Positions 53,304 through 62,292 of a stretch of 64,000 bases of DNA are shown here, one piece after another. This stretch comes from Roseateles depolymerans (lineage in GTDB: Bacteria > Pseudomonadota > Gammaproteobacteria > Burkholderiales > Burkholderiaceae_C): positions 558,001 through 622,000 of the forward strand of contig NZ_QUMT01000001.1 in assembly GCF_003387155.1 (NCBI RefSeq), given 5' to 3'. Below the pieces are notes generated by a model, which searched no databases, was not told the DNA's origin, and saw only the letters and a list, made by a program, of their open reading frames with translations. Position numbers and translations under genes: made by a program. Every line of letters starts with the position of its first letter. Position 1 is the stretch's first letter.

Positions 53304-54290
53304 TCAGAAATAGCCTTCCTTCTTGCGGCGTTCCATGGAGGCGTCCGAAGTCCGGTCGTCCATGCGGGTGGCGCCGCGCTCGCTCACGGTCACGGTCAGC
53401 GTCTCGGCCACGATGTCGGTGGCATTGGCGGCCGGGCTTTCCACCGGGCAGGTGCAGGTCATGTCGCCGACCGTGCGGAAGCGCACCTGGGCGGTTTCGA
53501 CCTGCTCGCCGGCTTCCGGCGGGGTGACCTCGGTCACCGGCACCAGCAGGCCCTTGCGGCGGATGACCTGGCGGTCATGGGCGTAATAGAGCGACGGCAG
53601 CGGAATGCCTTCGCGGGCGATGTAGAGCCACACATCCAGCTCGGTCCAGTTGCTGATGGGGAAGGCACGGAAGTGCTCGCCCGGACGGATGCGGGTGTTG
53701 AAGAGATTCCACAGCTCGGGGCGCTGCTCCTTGGGTTGCCACTGGCCGAAGCTGTCGCGGTGGCTGAAGATGCGCTCCTTGGCGCGGGCCTTCTCTTCAT
53801 CGCGACGGGCGCCGCCGATCAGCACGTCGAAGCGGTGTTCCTCGATGGTCTCCAGCAGGGTGACCGTCTGGTGGCCGTTGCGCGACTCCAGCGGATGCGA
53901 CAGGCGGATGGTGCCCTTGCGGATGGAGTCTTCCAGATGGCCCACCACCAGGCGCTCGCCCATTTCGGCGACGCGGCGGTCGCGGAACTCGATCACTTCG
54001 GGGAAGTTGTGGCCGGTGTCCACATGCACCAGCGGGAAGGGCAGCTTGCCCTTGAATTCCTGGCTGGGACCGGAGCCGCCGCGCGGGTCGGGCGACACGC
54101 GCTGTTTGAAGGCTTTTTCCGCCAGGCGCAGCACCACGCAGGAGTCCTTGCCGCCGGAGAACAGCAGGGCGGGGCGCTCGAAAGCGGCCGCCACTTCACG
54201 CAGGATGAAGATGGCCTCTTCTTCCAGATGATCCAGATGACGATGGTCCGCCAGCGGCAGCAGTTGTTCCAGGTTCACGGGGGCGTTCAT
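53304..54290 (-). CDS. cysD: Sulfate adenylyltransferase subunit 2
   Basis: 328 residues from the ATG at 54290 (MNAPVNLEQLLPLADHRH). The PP-loop LLFSGGKDSCVVLRLAEKA, HVDTGHNFPEV and GARRDEEKARAKERIFS are diagnostic. It is the catalytic partner of CysN. It overlaps cysH by 4 bp (ATGA), so translation is probably coupled. The 363-residue longer frame adds an unneeded N-terminal extension. Confidence 0.96.
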   Translation of the reverse strand: MNAPVNLEQLLPLADHRHLDHLEEEAIFILREVAAAFERPALLFSGGKDSCVVLRLAEKAFKQRVSPDPRGGSGPSQEFKGKLPFPLVHVDTGHNFPEVIEFRDRRVAEMGERLVVGHLEDSIRKGTIRLSHPLESRNGHQTVTLLETIEEHRFDVLIGGARRDEEKARAKERIFSHRDSFGQWQPKEQRPELWNLFNTRIRPGEHFRAFPISNWTELDVWLYIAREGIPLPSLYYAHDRQVIRRKGLLVPVTEVTPPEAGEQVETAQVRFRTVGDMTCTCPVESPAANATDIVAETLTVTVSERGATRMDDRTSDASMERRKKEGYF

Positions 54291-55186
54291 GCCGGGGCTC
54301 CGGTGCGAGGGGAGGAAGACGGGAAGGACGAGGACGCGGAAGCGTCTGTGCCAGTGGCAGGGGCCGGTTCGCCGTGGGACTTGTGCAGCCCGCATTCCTT
54401 GGCGTCATCCGATTCCCACCACCAGCGGCCAGCGCGGAAGTCCTCACCCACCGAGATGGCACGGGTGCAGGGCGCGCAGCCGATGCTGGGCATGAAGTGG
54501 TCATGCAGCGGGTTGTAGGGCACGGCATGCTGCTGCACGTAGTGCCAGACATCCGCCCAGCTCCATTCCGCCAGCGGGTTGATCTTGGTGCGGCCCTGGC
54601 CGTCCGGCTCCTGGAACGGCACGTCCGCGCGGTTGTGGCTCTGCTCGCGGCGCAGGCCGGTGATCCAGGCCTGCTTGCCCGCCAGCATGCGGGACAGCGG
54701 CTCGAGCTTGCGCAGGCCGCAGCAGGCCTTGCGCAGCTCGATGCTGCGGTACATGGGGTCTTCGCCGTGGGTGCGTACGAAGTGCAGCACCTGCTCCTGC
54801 GGCGGGCGGAAGACCTCGACCTGGCGGCCGTAGCGCTGCTCGATGGCCGGGATCAGGGCCAGGGTTTCGGCATGCAGCCGGCCGGTGTCCAGCGTGGACA
54901 GGGCGATCGGCAAATCATGGCGGGCGATCAGGTCGGTGATGACCATGTCTTCCACGCCCAGCGAGGTGGACTGCACCGCCGCGGGTCCGAATTCTTCGGC
55001 GACCTGTCGCAGCACCTCGATCGTGCGGGCCAGGCGTTCCTCGAAGCCGTCGGTGGCACGGGCGTAGAGGCTGATGGCGCTGCCGTTGGGCTGTGCCGGG
55101 CCTGCCGGGGCGGCGCCCGGCAAGGCCGATGCAGTACCCGGCAGAGCCGAGGACTCGGGCAGCGAGGAAGCCGTGTTCATCGTCAT
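54287..55186 (-). CDS. cysH: Assimilatory adenylyl-sulfate (APS) reductase, CysH family with Fe-S Cys motifs
   Basis: 299 residues. It has the paired-Cys motif KACCGLRK and later CAPCTRA, the four-Cys pattern of APS-type reductases with a [4Fe-4S] cluster, together with STSLGVEDMVI, TLDTGRL and LRREQS. It reduces activated sulfate to sulfite using thioredoxin. The C-terminal catalytic Cys is in ECGLHK. The end of the protein is a low-complexity Ser/Pro/Thr tail, and the N-terminus a Pro/Ala-rich stretch, both unlike the core. Confidence 0.95.
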   Translation of the reverse strand: MTMNTASSLPESSALPGTASALPGAAPAGPAQPNGSAISLYARATDGFEERLARTIEVLRQVAEEFGPAAVQSTSLGVEDMVITDLIARHDLPIALSTLDTGRLHAETLALIPAIEQRYGRQVEVFRPPQEQVLHFVRTHGEDPMYRSIELRKACCGLRKLEPLSRMLAGKQAWITGLRREQSHNRADVPFQEPDGQGRTKINPLAEWSWADVWHYVQQHAVPYNPLHDHFMPSIGCAPCTRAISVGEDFRAGRWWWESDDAKECGLHKSHGEPAPATGTDASASSSFPSSSPRTGAPA

Positions 55187-55194
55187 GGTGCGGC

Positions 55195-55683
55195 TCAGGC
55201 GTCCGTGCGGGCAAACGCCGGGCGGTGGTCCACCACGTCGCCCTGGTAGTGGCCCGGGAAAAACCCCAGCGCGCGTTCAGCGGCGGCCTGGTTCTGGTCC
55301 GCGCGCAACTGCACCGCATCGACGCCGCAGCGTTGCAGCAGCGGCATCATGTCCACCAGCACTTCGCCGATGGCGCGGATCTCGCCGGTGAAGCGATGGC
55401 GCACCCGCAGCAGGCGGGCCTGGGTGTAGGCGCGGCCGTCCACCCACTTGGGGAACTGCACCACCACCAGCGCCAGGCGCGGCAGGTCGGCGGCCAGATC
55501 GGCCACGTCCGCATCGTTGGGCAGCAGCACGCCGGTGGCCAGGCCCGCGGGCCAGGTGTCGCGCACGGCGTGCCACTGCTCCAGCGTCAGCAGCTTGTGA
55601 TCGGCAGCCGCCGGATGCGGCTGGGGACCGTCCTCACCGGCGCACAGGTGCCAGGGGTCTTGGGCTTTGGAAACGAACTTCAT
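55195..55683 (-). CDS. DUF934-domain protein of the sulfate operon
   Basis: 162 residues with PAGLATGVLLPNDADVADL and RLALVVVQFPKWVDGRAYTQ, then LLRVRHRFTGEIRAIGEVLV. DUF934 genes commonly sit beside cysI and cysH in proteobacteria; their role is unclear, and they may assist the sulfite reductase. cysI lies 14 bp upstream and cysH 8 bp downstream on the same strand, so it is one transcription unit. Confidence 0.92.
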   Translation of the reverse strand: MKFVSKAQDPWHLCAGEDGPQPHPAAADHKLLTLEQWHAVRDTWPAGLATGVLLPNDADVADLAADLPRLALVVVQFPKWVDGRAYTQARLLRVRHRFTGEIRAIGEVLVDMMPLLQRCGVDAVQLRADQNQAAAERALGFFPGHYQGDVVDHRPAFARTDA

Positions 55684-55697
55684 GGCGGTGGCGGCGG

Positions 55698-57386
55698 TCA
55701 GTGGGCGGCGGTGGTGCGGCGGATGGCGTTGGCGGCCTGCTTGAAGGCGTCCAGGCCGATGCGGCGCACCGTGGCGATGAAGCGTTCGCCAGCCTGGCGT
55801 TCGCGGCGGTAGGTGGCGATCACGGCTTCGACGGCATCGGCCGCCTCATCGGCCGCGAAGGACGGGCCGATGACCTTGCCGGCGACCGACGGACCCGACA
55901 GCGTCGAGCCGTCCGAGCCGCCCAGGGTGATCTGGTACCACTCGGTACCGTCCTTGTCCACGCCCAGCACGCCGATGTGGCCGCTGTGGTGGTGGCCGCA
56001 GCTGTTGATGCAGCCGCTGATGTGCAGGTCGATGTCGCCGATGTCCCAAAGTTCGTCCAGATCCTGGAAGCGCTCGGTGATCTCCTGCGCCAGCGGAATC
56101 GAGCGGGCATTGGCCAGGGCGCAGAAGTCGCCCCCCGGGCAGGTGATCATGTCGGTCAGCAGGCCGATGTTGGGGGTGGCAAAACCGTGGGCCTTGGCGG
56201 CGGCATACAGCGCGGGCAGGTCGCTTTCGCGGACCCAGGGCAGCAGCAGGTTCTGGTCGTGGCTGACGCGCAGTTCGCCGTGGCTGAACTGGTCGGACAG
56301 GTCGGCGGCGGCGTCCATCTGGGCGTCAGTCGCATCGCCCGGCGGCAGGCCCACGCGCTTGAGCGAGAGCGTCACCGACCGGTAGCCGCTCACCCGGTGG
56401 GGCAGCACGTTGCGCTCCAGCCAGCGGCGGTAGGCGGCATCGGCGCCGGCGAAGATGTCGGTGGACGGGGCGGGCGACACGCCTGCCGGCGTCACGAAGC
56501 TGGCGGCCACGCGGGCCAGTTCCGCATCGGGAATGATCTGCTCGTGACCGCCCTCGTCGGTGTCCAGGATCTGCTGGTATTCGGCATTCACCGCATCGAA
56601 GAAGGCCTGGCCCTCGGCCTTGACCAGAATCTTGATGCGCGCCTTGTACATGTTGTCCCGGCGGCCAAAGCGGTTGTAGACCCGCACGATGGCTTCGAGG
56701 TACACGAGGATGTGATTCCACGGCACGAAGGCATTGATCTCCTGGCCGATGACCGGCGTGCGGCCCATGCCGCCGCCCACCAGCACCTGGAAGCCCACCT
56801 CGCCGGCGTCGTTCTTGCGCAACTGCAGGCCGATGTCATGCCAGGCAATGGCGGCACGGTCTTCGGCGGCGCCGGAGATGGCGATCTTGAACTTGCGCGG
56901 CAGGAAGGCGAATTCCGGATGCAGCGTGCTCCACTGGCGCAGCACTTCGGCGTAGGGGCGCGGGTCCACCAGCTCGTCGGCGGCCACCCCGGCGGTCACG
57001 TCGCTGGTGATGTTGCGGATGCAGTTGCCGCTGGTCTGGATGCCGTGCATGTCCACGTCGGCCAGCAGGTCCATCACGTCCGCGCCCTGGGCGAGCGGAA
57101 TCCAGTTGAACTGCAGGTTCTGGCGGGTGGTGAAGTGGCCATAGCCGCGGTCGTACTCGCGGGCGATGCGGGCCAGTTGCCGCATCTGGCGGCTGTCCAT
57201 CACCCCATAGGGCACGGCGATGCGCAGCATCGGTGCATGCCGCTGGATGTACCAGCCGTTTTGCAGACGCAGCGCACGGAAGTCGTCGTCAGGCAGCTGG
57301 CCCGCCAGATGGCGTTCGAGCTGGTCACGAAACTGGGCCGCACGGGCGCGGACGAACTGGCGGTCGAAATCGGTATAGGCGTACAT
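55698..57386 (-). CDS. cysI: Nitrite/sulfite reductase (siroheme, Fe-S) hemoprotein
   Basis: 562 residues. Two ferredoxin-like repeats are followed by the siroheme/[4Fe-4S] ligand segments CPGGDFCALANARS and SGCINSCGHHHSGHIG, which reduce sulfite to sulfide. It begins MYAYTDFDRQFVRARAAQFRDQLE. No flavoprotein subunit (CysJ) is present, so electrons probably come from ferredoxin; fdxA and a ferredoxin reductase lie further along the same strand. Upstream is an AT-rich region with a perfect palindrome. Confidence 0.95.
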   Translation of the reverse strand: MYAYTDFDRQFVRARAAQFRDQLERHLAGQLPDDDFRALRLQNGWYIQRHAPMLRIAVPYGVMDSRQMRQLARIAREYDRGYGHFTTRQNLQFNWIPLAQGADVMDLLADVDMHGIQTSGNCIRNITSDVTAGVAADELVDPRPYAEVLRQWSTLHPEFAFLPRKFKIAISGAAEDRAAIAWHDIGLQLRKNDAGEVGFQVLVGGGMGRTPVIGQEINAFVPWNHILVYLEAIVRVYNRFGRRDNMYKARIKILVKAEGQAFFDAVNAEYQQILDTDEGGHEQIIPDAELARVAASFVTPAGVSPAPSTDIFAGADAAYRRWLERNVLPHRVSGYRSVTLSLKRVGLPPGDATDAQMDAAADLSDQFSHGELRVSHDQNLLLPWVRESDLPALYAAAKAHGFATPNIGLLTDMITCPGGDFCALANARSIPLAQEITERFQDLDELWDIGDIDLHISGCINSCGHHHSGHIGVLGVDKDGTEWYQITLGGSDGSTLSGPSVAGKVIGPSFAADEAADAVEAVIATYRRERQAGERFIATVRRIGLDAFKQAANAIRRTTAAH

Positions 57387-57516
57387 GGCAGCGATGTCAG
57401 CGCCGGCCTGGGTTCAGCCCGCCGCGTCGTACTGACACCGCGGCTGGCCCAGGGCTGGCCGGGAGTAGAGACTCTATGAACGGTTTATATATATGGGAAC
57501 TACAAAATCGTAGATT

Positions 57517-57534
57517 GCTTATTCTTGAATAAGC
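57517..57534. promoter_or_regulatory. Perfect palindrome upstream of the sulfate operon
   Basis: GCTTATTC (57517-57524), TT, GAATAAGC (57527-57534) within an AT-rich stretch about 130 bp before cysI. CysB-type LysR regulators bind such dyads at sulfur genes. The surrounding TATATATA and a run of A/T support a promoter, but assignment to CysB is inferred. Confidence 0.5.
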
Positions 57535-57560
57535 ATATGAAGGATTCTGCAAAGGCGTCC

Positions 57561-58481
57561 TCAGTCCGTGGCCAGGCGGGTCAGTGCCTGCACCTGCGAC
57601 TGGATGCGCTCGGGGACTGGGACCTCTCCCGCCAGCATGGCGCGGATGAGCGCAGCGTTCTCCGCCGGCTCGCAGGCGCTGGACAGGGGCACGTCCAGGT
57701 CCTCGTTGGGATCGGGCTGGAGATCCCACACTTGTCCATCCGCGAAGCCTTGCAGGTGGGCCTTGCGGCGCAGATGCAAATAGGCCTCGCCTTCGCTGGC
57801 CCGCATCAGCAGCGCGCGGCTGCCGCCCTGGCACAGCAGCGGCAGCGCTTGCGCCATGCTGTCCACATATTCGGGATGGGTGACGGCCACCACCCGGACG
57901 CTGCGGCCCGGCGCCGGGTCGAGCAGCTTGCCCAGGCTGTGGCTGCTGTTGCGCAGGCCCATGCGGGGGCGCAGCGCCATCAGGGCGTCCAGGCCGGGAT
58001 TCAGCCGGGCGAGCGGCAGTACCGCCGGCCGCCGGGCGGCCAGTTGGGCCTGGGCAGCCGCCAGCGAATCCGCGGCGCTCAGGTCCAGGGCGTCCAGCAG
58101 CTCGAAGGGGCTGATGCGGCTGTCGAAGTCGTGACGGCCGTGGATGAGCACCGGAATGCCGGACTGCACCAGCAGCAGCGCCACCAGCGGCATCAGGTTG
58201 GCCTGCTTGCGGGCGCCATTGAAGGCTGGCAGCAGCACCAGGCGGGGGCCGGGCGGCACGTCCAGCCGGGCCGTGCGGGCCTGCATGGCGGCTTCGAAGC
58301 CCAGCAGCTCATCCAGGCTCTCGCCCTTGATGCGCATGGCGATCAGCAGGGCACCCAGCTCCAGGTCCGGCACCTGGCCGTCGAGCATGCGTCCGAACAG
58401 GTCCTGCGCCTGGTCGCGGGTGAGGTCTCGGGCGCCGCGAGTACCGCGGCCAATCTCTTTCAGGAGTGGCGCAAAATCCAT
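57561..58481 (-). CDS. ybiB: YbiB/TrpD2-like DNA-binding protein
   Basis: 306 residues. It opens MDFAPLLKEIGRGTRGARDL with the helical domain of anthranilate phosphoribosyltransferases (LGALLIAMRIKGES) but lacks the TrpD catalytic signature. It fits the YbiB/TrpD2 family, described as binding nucleic acids and linked to the SOS response in some bacteria. It ends within the cysI promoter region. Confidence 0.88.
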   Translation of the reverse strand: MDFAPLLKEIGRGTRGARDLTRDQAQDLFGRMLDGQVPDLELGALLIAMRIKGESLDELLGFEAAMQARTARLDVPPGPRLVLLPAFNGARKQANLMPLVALLLVQSGIPVLIHGRHDFDSRISPFELLDALDLSAADSLAAAQAQLAARRPAVLPLARLNPGLDALMALRPRMGLRNSSHSLGKLLDPAPGRSVRVVAVTHPEYVDSMAQALPLLCQGGSRALLMRASEGEAYLHLRRKAHLQGFADGQVWDLQPDPNEDLDVPLSSACEPAENAALIRAMLAGEVPVPERIQSQVQALTRLATD

Positions 58482-58491
58482 GCGCTGGAGT

Positions 58492-60339
58492 CTAGTCCAC
58501 CGCTACGGGCGAGACCGCCGTTGACGTCGCGCTCGGTGGCGGTGGCGCACGCCGCTCGCGAGCCCACTGCGCCAGCGCCGCCATCGGCATCGGTTTGCCG
58601 ATCAGATACCCCTGCAGCACCTCGCAGCGATGGCCCAGCAGCCACTGGGCCTGGGCCTGGGTCTCGACGCCTTCGGCCACGCAGATCATGCCCAGTTGCC
58701 GGCCCAGGTCCAGCATGGTGCGGGCCAGCAACTGGCCATGCGGGCTGTCCAGACCGCGGATGAAGCTGCGGTCCAGTTTCAGGGTGCGGGCGGGCAAGGT
58801 CTGCAGGCGGGCGAAGGAGGAATAACCCGTCCCGAAATCATCGATGGCCATCTCGAAGCCTTCGGCCGACAGCCGCTCCACCTGATCCGGCGCATGGCTG
58901 TCGGTGTTCATGATGGCGGATTCGGTGATCTCCAGTTCCAGGTCGGCGGGGGTCAGTCCGGCCGCACGCACATGGGTCAGCAGATGCTGGGTGAGCAGCG
59001 GATCGGCCAGTTGCTGGGCGGACAGGTTGATCGCGACCGTCGGCACCGCAATGCCCTGGCGGCGCAGGGCCACCAGGTCGCGGCAGGCATGCGCCATCAC
59101 CGACAGGCCCAGGGCGCCGATGAGGCCGGACGATTCGGCCAGCGGAATGAAGACATCGGGCGGAATCGGGCCCAGCGTCGGATGGGTCCAGCGGGCCAGC
59201 GCTTCCAGGCTGTGCAACTGGCCGCTGGCGGTCACCAGCGGTTGATAGGCCACATGCAGCTCGTCCCGCGCCAGGGCGCTGCGCAGGTCCATGCGCAGGC
59301 GGTAGTCCTGCTGGCGGGCCTGGTCGAGGCTGGTGTCGAAGGCGGCCGCCTGATGGCGCCCGCGCCGCTTGGCCTCATACATGGCGATGTCGGCACGGCG
59401 CTGGGCTTCCGAGGCGGACACGACCTCCGCATCCAGCCTCGCCACGCCGACGCTGCCGCCCACCTTCAGGAACAAGCGATGGGCGGCGACCGGCGCTTCC
59501 AGCGCATCAAACACCGACTTCACCACCGCATCGAAACTGCGCAGCGGCGAGCCGGTGACGAGGATGCCGAATTCATCGCCACCCAGCCGGGCCACCTGGC
59601 CGTCGTTGCGGAAGGCATTGCGCAGGCGTCCGCCGACGGCCACGATCACCGCGTCGCCGACCGGATGGCCGTGCTGGTCGTTGATGCTCTTGAAGCCGTC
59701 GAGGTCGAGATAGAGGATCCAGCCATCCCGCGGCTGTTGTTGCAGCGCTTCTTCGATGATCTCGTCGAAGGCGCCGCGGTTGAGCAGGCCGGTCAGCGGG
59801 TCGCTGCTGGCGGCACGGCGCAGGCGCTGCTCGGTCTCGCGCAGCTGGTGGCGCTGGCGCCGGGAGCTGAGCAGCCAGACCATCATGCCGACCAGTTGGG
59901 CGCCCAGCAGCACGCTGAGATCGCGGCCCAGGTCTTCATAGACGCTGGCGGCGTTCAGGCGCAGTTGCAGGGACACGTCCGCCTCGGTGGTCGAGCGCAC
60001 TTCCACGCAGCTGTCCCAGGGGCTGCTGGTGCAACTGGGCCGGGGTACGACCTGGCCGGTTTCCCGGCTGCAGGTCACGCCGCGGCAGAGGGTGAGGGTG
60101 GAGAGGGTGTCGTAATGGGCGAGGGCGTCCCGCAGGCTGCCGGGACGCTCGGATTCGGCCACCGGGGTGACTCGCTCGAGCAGCGCATGACCAATGCCCT
60201 CGGCCTGACGGCTGAGCTCCACCATGCCGAAGTGCAGGTTGATCAGGCACAGCAGCAGGCCGGCGACGGCCGTGGTGACGGAGAACTGGAGCCAGTGGCC
60301 CTTCTCCGTGGAGGGCACACCCGTTGCGTTGGTCGGCAT
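58492..60339 (-). CDS. GGDEF-EAL protein with a membrane-anchored periplasmic sensor
   Basis: 615 residues. Two N-terminal helices (VTTAVAGLLLCLINLHFG; LSVLLGAQLVGMMVWLLSS) flank a periplasmic domain with several Cys (CRGVTC, CTSSPWDSC). The GGDEF domain is complete (RLGGDEFGIL), and the EAL domain has LEALARW, INLSAQQ, LEITES, DDFGTGYSS, LKLDRSF and AEGVET, so both diguanylate-cyclase and c-di-GMP phosphodiesterase residues are present. It would sense a periplasmic or redox signal, but the direction cannot be decided from sequence. Confidence 0.93.
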   Translation of the reverse strand: MPTNATGVPSTEKGHWLQFSVTTAVAGLLLCLINLHFGMVELSRQAEGIGHALLERVTPVAESERPGSLRDALAHYDTLSTLTLCRGVTCSRETGQVVPRPSCTSSPWDSCVEVRSTTEADVSLQLRLNAASVYEDLGRDLSVLLGAQLVGMMVWLLSSRRQRHQLRETEQRLRRAASSDPLTGLLNRGAFDEIIEEALQQQPRDGWILYLDLDGFKSINDQHGHPVGDAVIVAVGGRLRNAFRNDGQVARLGGDEFGILVTGSPLRSFDAVVKSVFDALEAPVAAHRLFLKVGGSVGVARLDAEVVSASEAQRRADIAMYEAKRRGRHQAAAFDTSLDQARQQDYRLRMDLRSALARDELHVAYQPLVTASGQLHSLEALARWTHPTLGPIPPDVFIPLAESSGLIGALGLSVMAHACRDLVALRRQGIAVPTVAINLSAQQLADPLLTQHLLTHVRAAGLTPADLELEITESAIMNTDSHAPDQVERLSAEGFEMAIDDFGTGYSSFARLQTLPARTLKLDRSFIRGLDSPHGQLLARTMLDLGRQLGMICVAEGVETQAQAQWLLGHRCEVLQGYLIGKPMPMAALAQWARERRAPPPPSATSTAVSPVAVD

Positions 60340-60549
60340 GGATGAGCGGTGCGCGCGCCGGACATCGGCACGTATTCCGCATCATCGGCGGCGCTGGGGG
60401 GCTCCGCAACGGGCCTTCGTCAGGGGCCGGGAGCGCCGTGCGAGCAATTCACGAAAAGTTTGACTGTTACCCGGTTCGGGCCACTGGCTCAGGCAGCTGG
60501 CTCAGGCGGGTCGATGGAGGCGCCTGGCGGCGCCCCCAGTCGAGGAGCG

Positions 60550-61665
60550 TCAAACAGCCAGGCTCTCCAGCGCGGCCTTGATGGCCGGCGAGGCGGGCGA
60601 GGTGGGCGAGGAGGGCGCCTCGGCGCTGCTGCCCGCACTGGTCGAGCGGCCCTGTGCCAGTTGGCCAAACAGGTCGCGCGGATCGTCCATGGCGGGGATC
60701 AGCGACAGCGGCTGGCCGATGCCCAGCGCCAGCGACTGTTCGTTCAGCCAGCGCAGGGTCGAGAAGTCTTCCAGCGCGAAGCCGACCGAGTCGAACACGG
60801 TGACCTCTTCCTGCGAGGTCCGGCCCGGCACTTCGCCGCTGAGCACGCGGTGCAGCTCGGTGACCTGGAAGTCGGCCGGCATCTGCTGCAGATCGCCTTC
60901 GATGCGGGTCTGCGGTTCGAATTCGACCACCACACGCGCCTGGGCCAGCACGTCGGCATGCAGCTCGGTCTTGCCGGGGCAGTCACCACCCACGCCGTTG
61001 ATGTGCATGCCCGGTTCCAGCATGTCGGGCGTGAGGATGGTGGCGTTGCGCTTGTCGGCGGTGACGGTGGTGACGATGTCGGCGCCGCGGACCGCTTCGG
61101 CGGTGCTCTGGCAACGGACCAGGCGCAGGCCGGGGATGGCACGCAGATTGCGTTCCAGCTTGTCGGTGGCGGCGGGATCGATGTCGTAGAGACGGATTTC
61201 CTGGATGCCCAGCAGGTGGTGGAAGGCCATGGCCTGGAACTCGCTTTGGGCGCCGTTGCCGATCAGTGCCATCACGCGGGCATCTTTGCGTGCCATGTGC
61301 TGGGCGGCCAGGGCCGAGGTGGCGGCGGTCCGCAGGGCGGTGCTGAGGGTGAGTTCGGAGAGCAGGTCCGGCGTGCCGGTGGCCACGTCGGCGAGCACGC
61401 CGAAAGCCATCACGGTGGGCAGACCCACCTGGTGGTTTTTGGGGTGGCCGTTGACGTATTTGAAGCTGTAGAGCTGGCCATCCGAGATGGGCATCAGCTC
61501 GATCACTCCGTCGGTGGAGTGATGCGCCACGCGGGCGCTCTTGTCGAAGGCGGCCCAGCGGCTGTAGTCCTGGGCGATGGCCTGCGCCAGCTGGCCAAGC
61601 GTGGTGGCCAGGCTGTGGTGGTGGACGATGCGGGCAACGTCTCGGGGTGTGAGCAATCGGGTCAT
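60550..61665 (-). CDS. Ornithine cyclodeaminase/mu-crystallin family protein
   Basis: 371 residues from the ATG at 61665. It includes YVNGHPKNHQVGLPTVMAFG, then RTAATSALAAQHMARKDARV and LIGNGAQSEFQAMAFHHLLG (NAD motif), and GVGGDCPGKTELHADVL. Members convert ornithine to proline or act on other amino or imino acids. The last 30 residues are Ser/Pro/Ala-rich. A divergent Lrp-type regulator sits 186 bp away, consistent with amino-acid-responsive control; the substrate is otherwise unproven. Confidence 0.9.
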   Translation of the reverse strand: MTRLLTPRDVARIVHHHSLATTLGQLAQAIAQDYSRWAAFDKSARVAHHSTDGVIELMPISDGQLYSFKYVNGHPKNHQVGLPTVMAFGVLADVATGTPDLLSELTLSTALRTAATSALAAQHMARKDARVMALIGNGAQSEFQAMAFHHLLGIQEIRLYDIDPAATDKLERNLRAIPGLRLVRCQSTAEAVRGADIVTTVTADKRNATILTPDMLEPGMHINGVGGDCPGKTELHADVLAQARVVVEFEPQTRIEGDLQQMPADFQVTELHRVLSGEVPGRTSQEEVTVFDSVGFALEDFSTLRWLNEQSLALGIGQPLSLIPAMDDPRDLFGQLAQGRSTSAGSSAEAPSSPTSPASPAIKAALESLAV

Positions 61666-61753
61666 GGGCAAACACGGGAAGTGGCGATGGGTTGAATCTT
61701 GAAGACCCGGGATGCCAACCGGAAGGCAGAATCCTGCGCAAGAATGCGAAGAG

Positions 61754-61763
61754 ATTGCGCAAT
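61754..61763. promoter_or_regulatory. Palindrome in the cyclodeaminase/Lrp divergent gap
   Basis: ATTGCGCAAT is a perfect 10-bp palindrome in the 186-bp gap between the two divergent genes. Lrp/AsnC proteins often bind and autoregulate at such gaps; binding here is inferred. Confidence 0.35.
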
Positions 61764-61851
61764 TCGTCAGAGAGAATTGGCGTTTTGAAGGGAACTAGGG
61801 GTTATCCCGGGCGTCTGCCGCGCGGACGCCCCAACTTGGGACTACAGCCAC

Positions 61852-62277
61852 ATGGACACGCTGGATCACCAACTCATTGCCTTGCTGAGGCAGAACGCGC
61901 GGGAGAGCATTGCCGCGCTGGCGCACAAGCTCAAGGTGTCGCGGGGCACCGTGACCAACCGTCTGGACAAGCTGGAGTCCAGCGGCCAGATCGTGGGCTA
62001 CACGGTGCGGCTGCGGGCGGATGTGGCGCCCAAGCAGATCACGGCGTGGATGAGCATTGCCGTGGAGGGCAACCGCACGCGGGAGGTGGTGGGCATCCTG
62101 CTGGGGGAGCCGGGGGTGGTGGGTCTGTTCGACACCAACGGCCGCTGGGACCTGCTGGCGGAGCTGCGGGCTGACACGCTCAATGAGCTGGCGGACATCC
62201 TGGAGCGGGTGCGGCTCATCAAGGGCATTGGCGCGACCGAGACCAGCATCCATTTGCAGACCTACAAGCTGCCGTGA
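61852..62277 (+). CDS. Lrp/AsnC-family transcriptional regulator
   Basis: 141 residues. The DNA-binding part is DTLDHQLIALLRQNARESIA, then AHKLKVSRGTVTNRLDKLES, and the C-terminal RAM/ACT-like domain has IVGYTVRLRADVAPKQITAW and DLLAELRADTLNELADILER. Such proteins respond to amino acids and form octamers. It is divergent from the cyclodeaminase gene, whose expression it probably controls. Confidence 0.92.
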   Translation: MDTLDHQLIALLRQNARESIAALAHKLKVSRGTVTNRLDKLESSGQIVGYTVRLRADVAPKQITAWMSIAVEGNRTREVVGILLGEPGVVGLFDTNGRWDLLAELRADTLNELADILERVRLIKGIGATETSIHLQTYKLP

Positions 62278-62292
62278 GCGGGGAGCGTCCGC

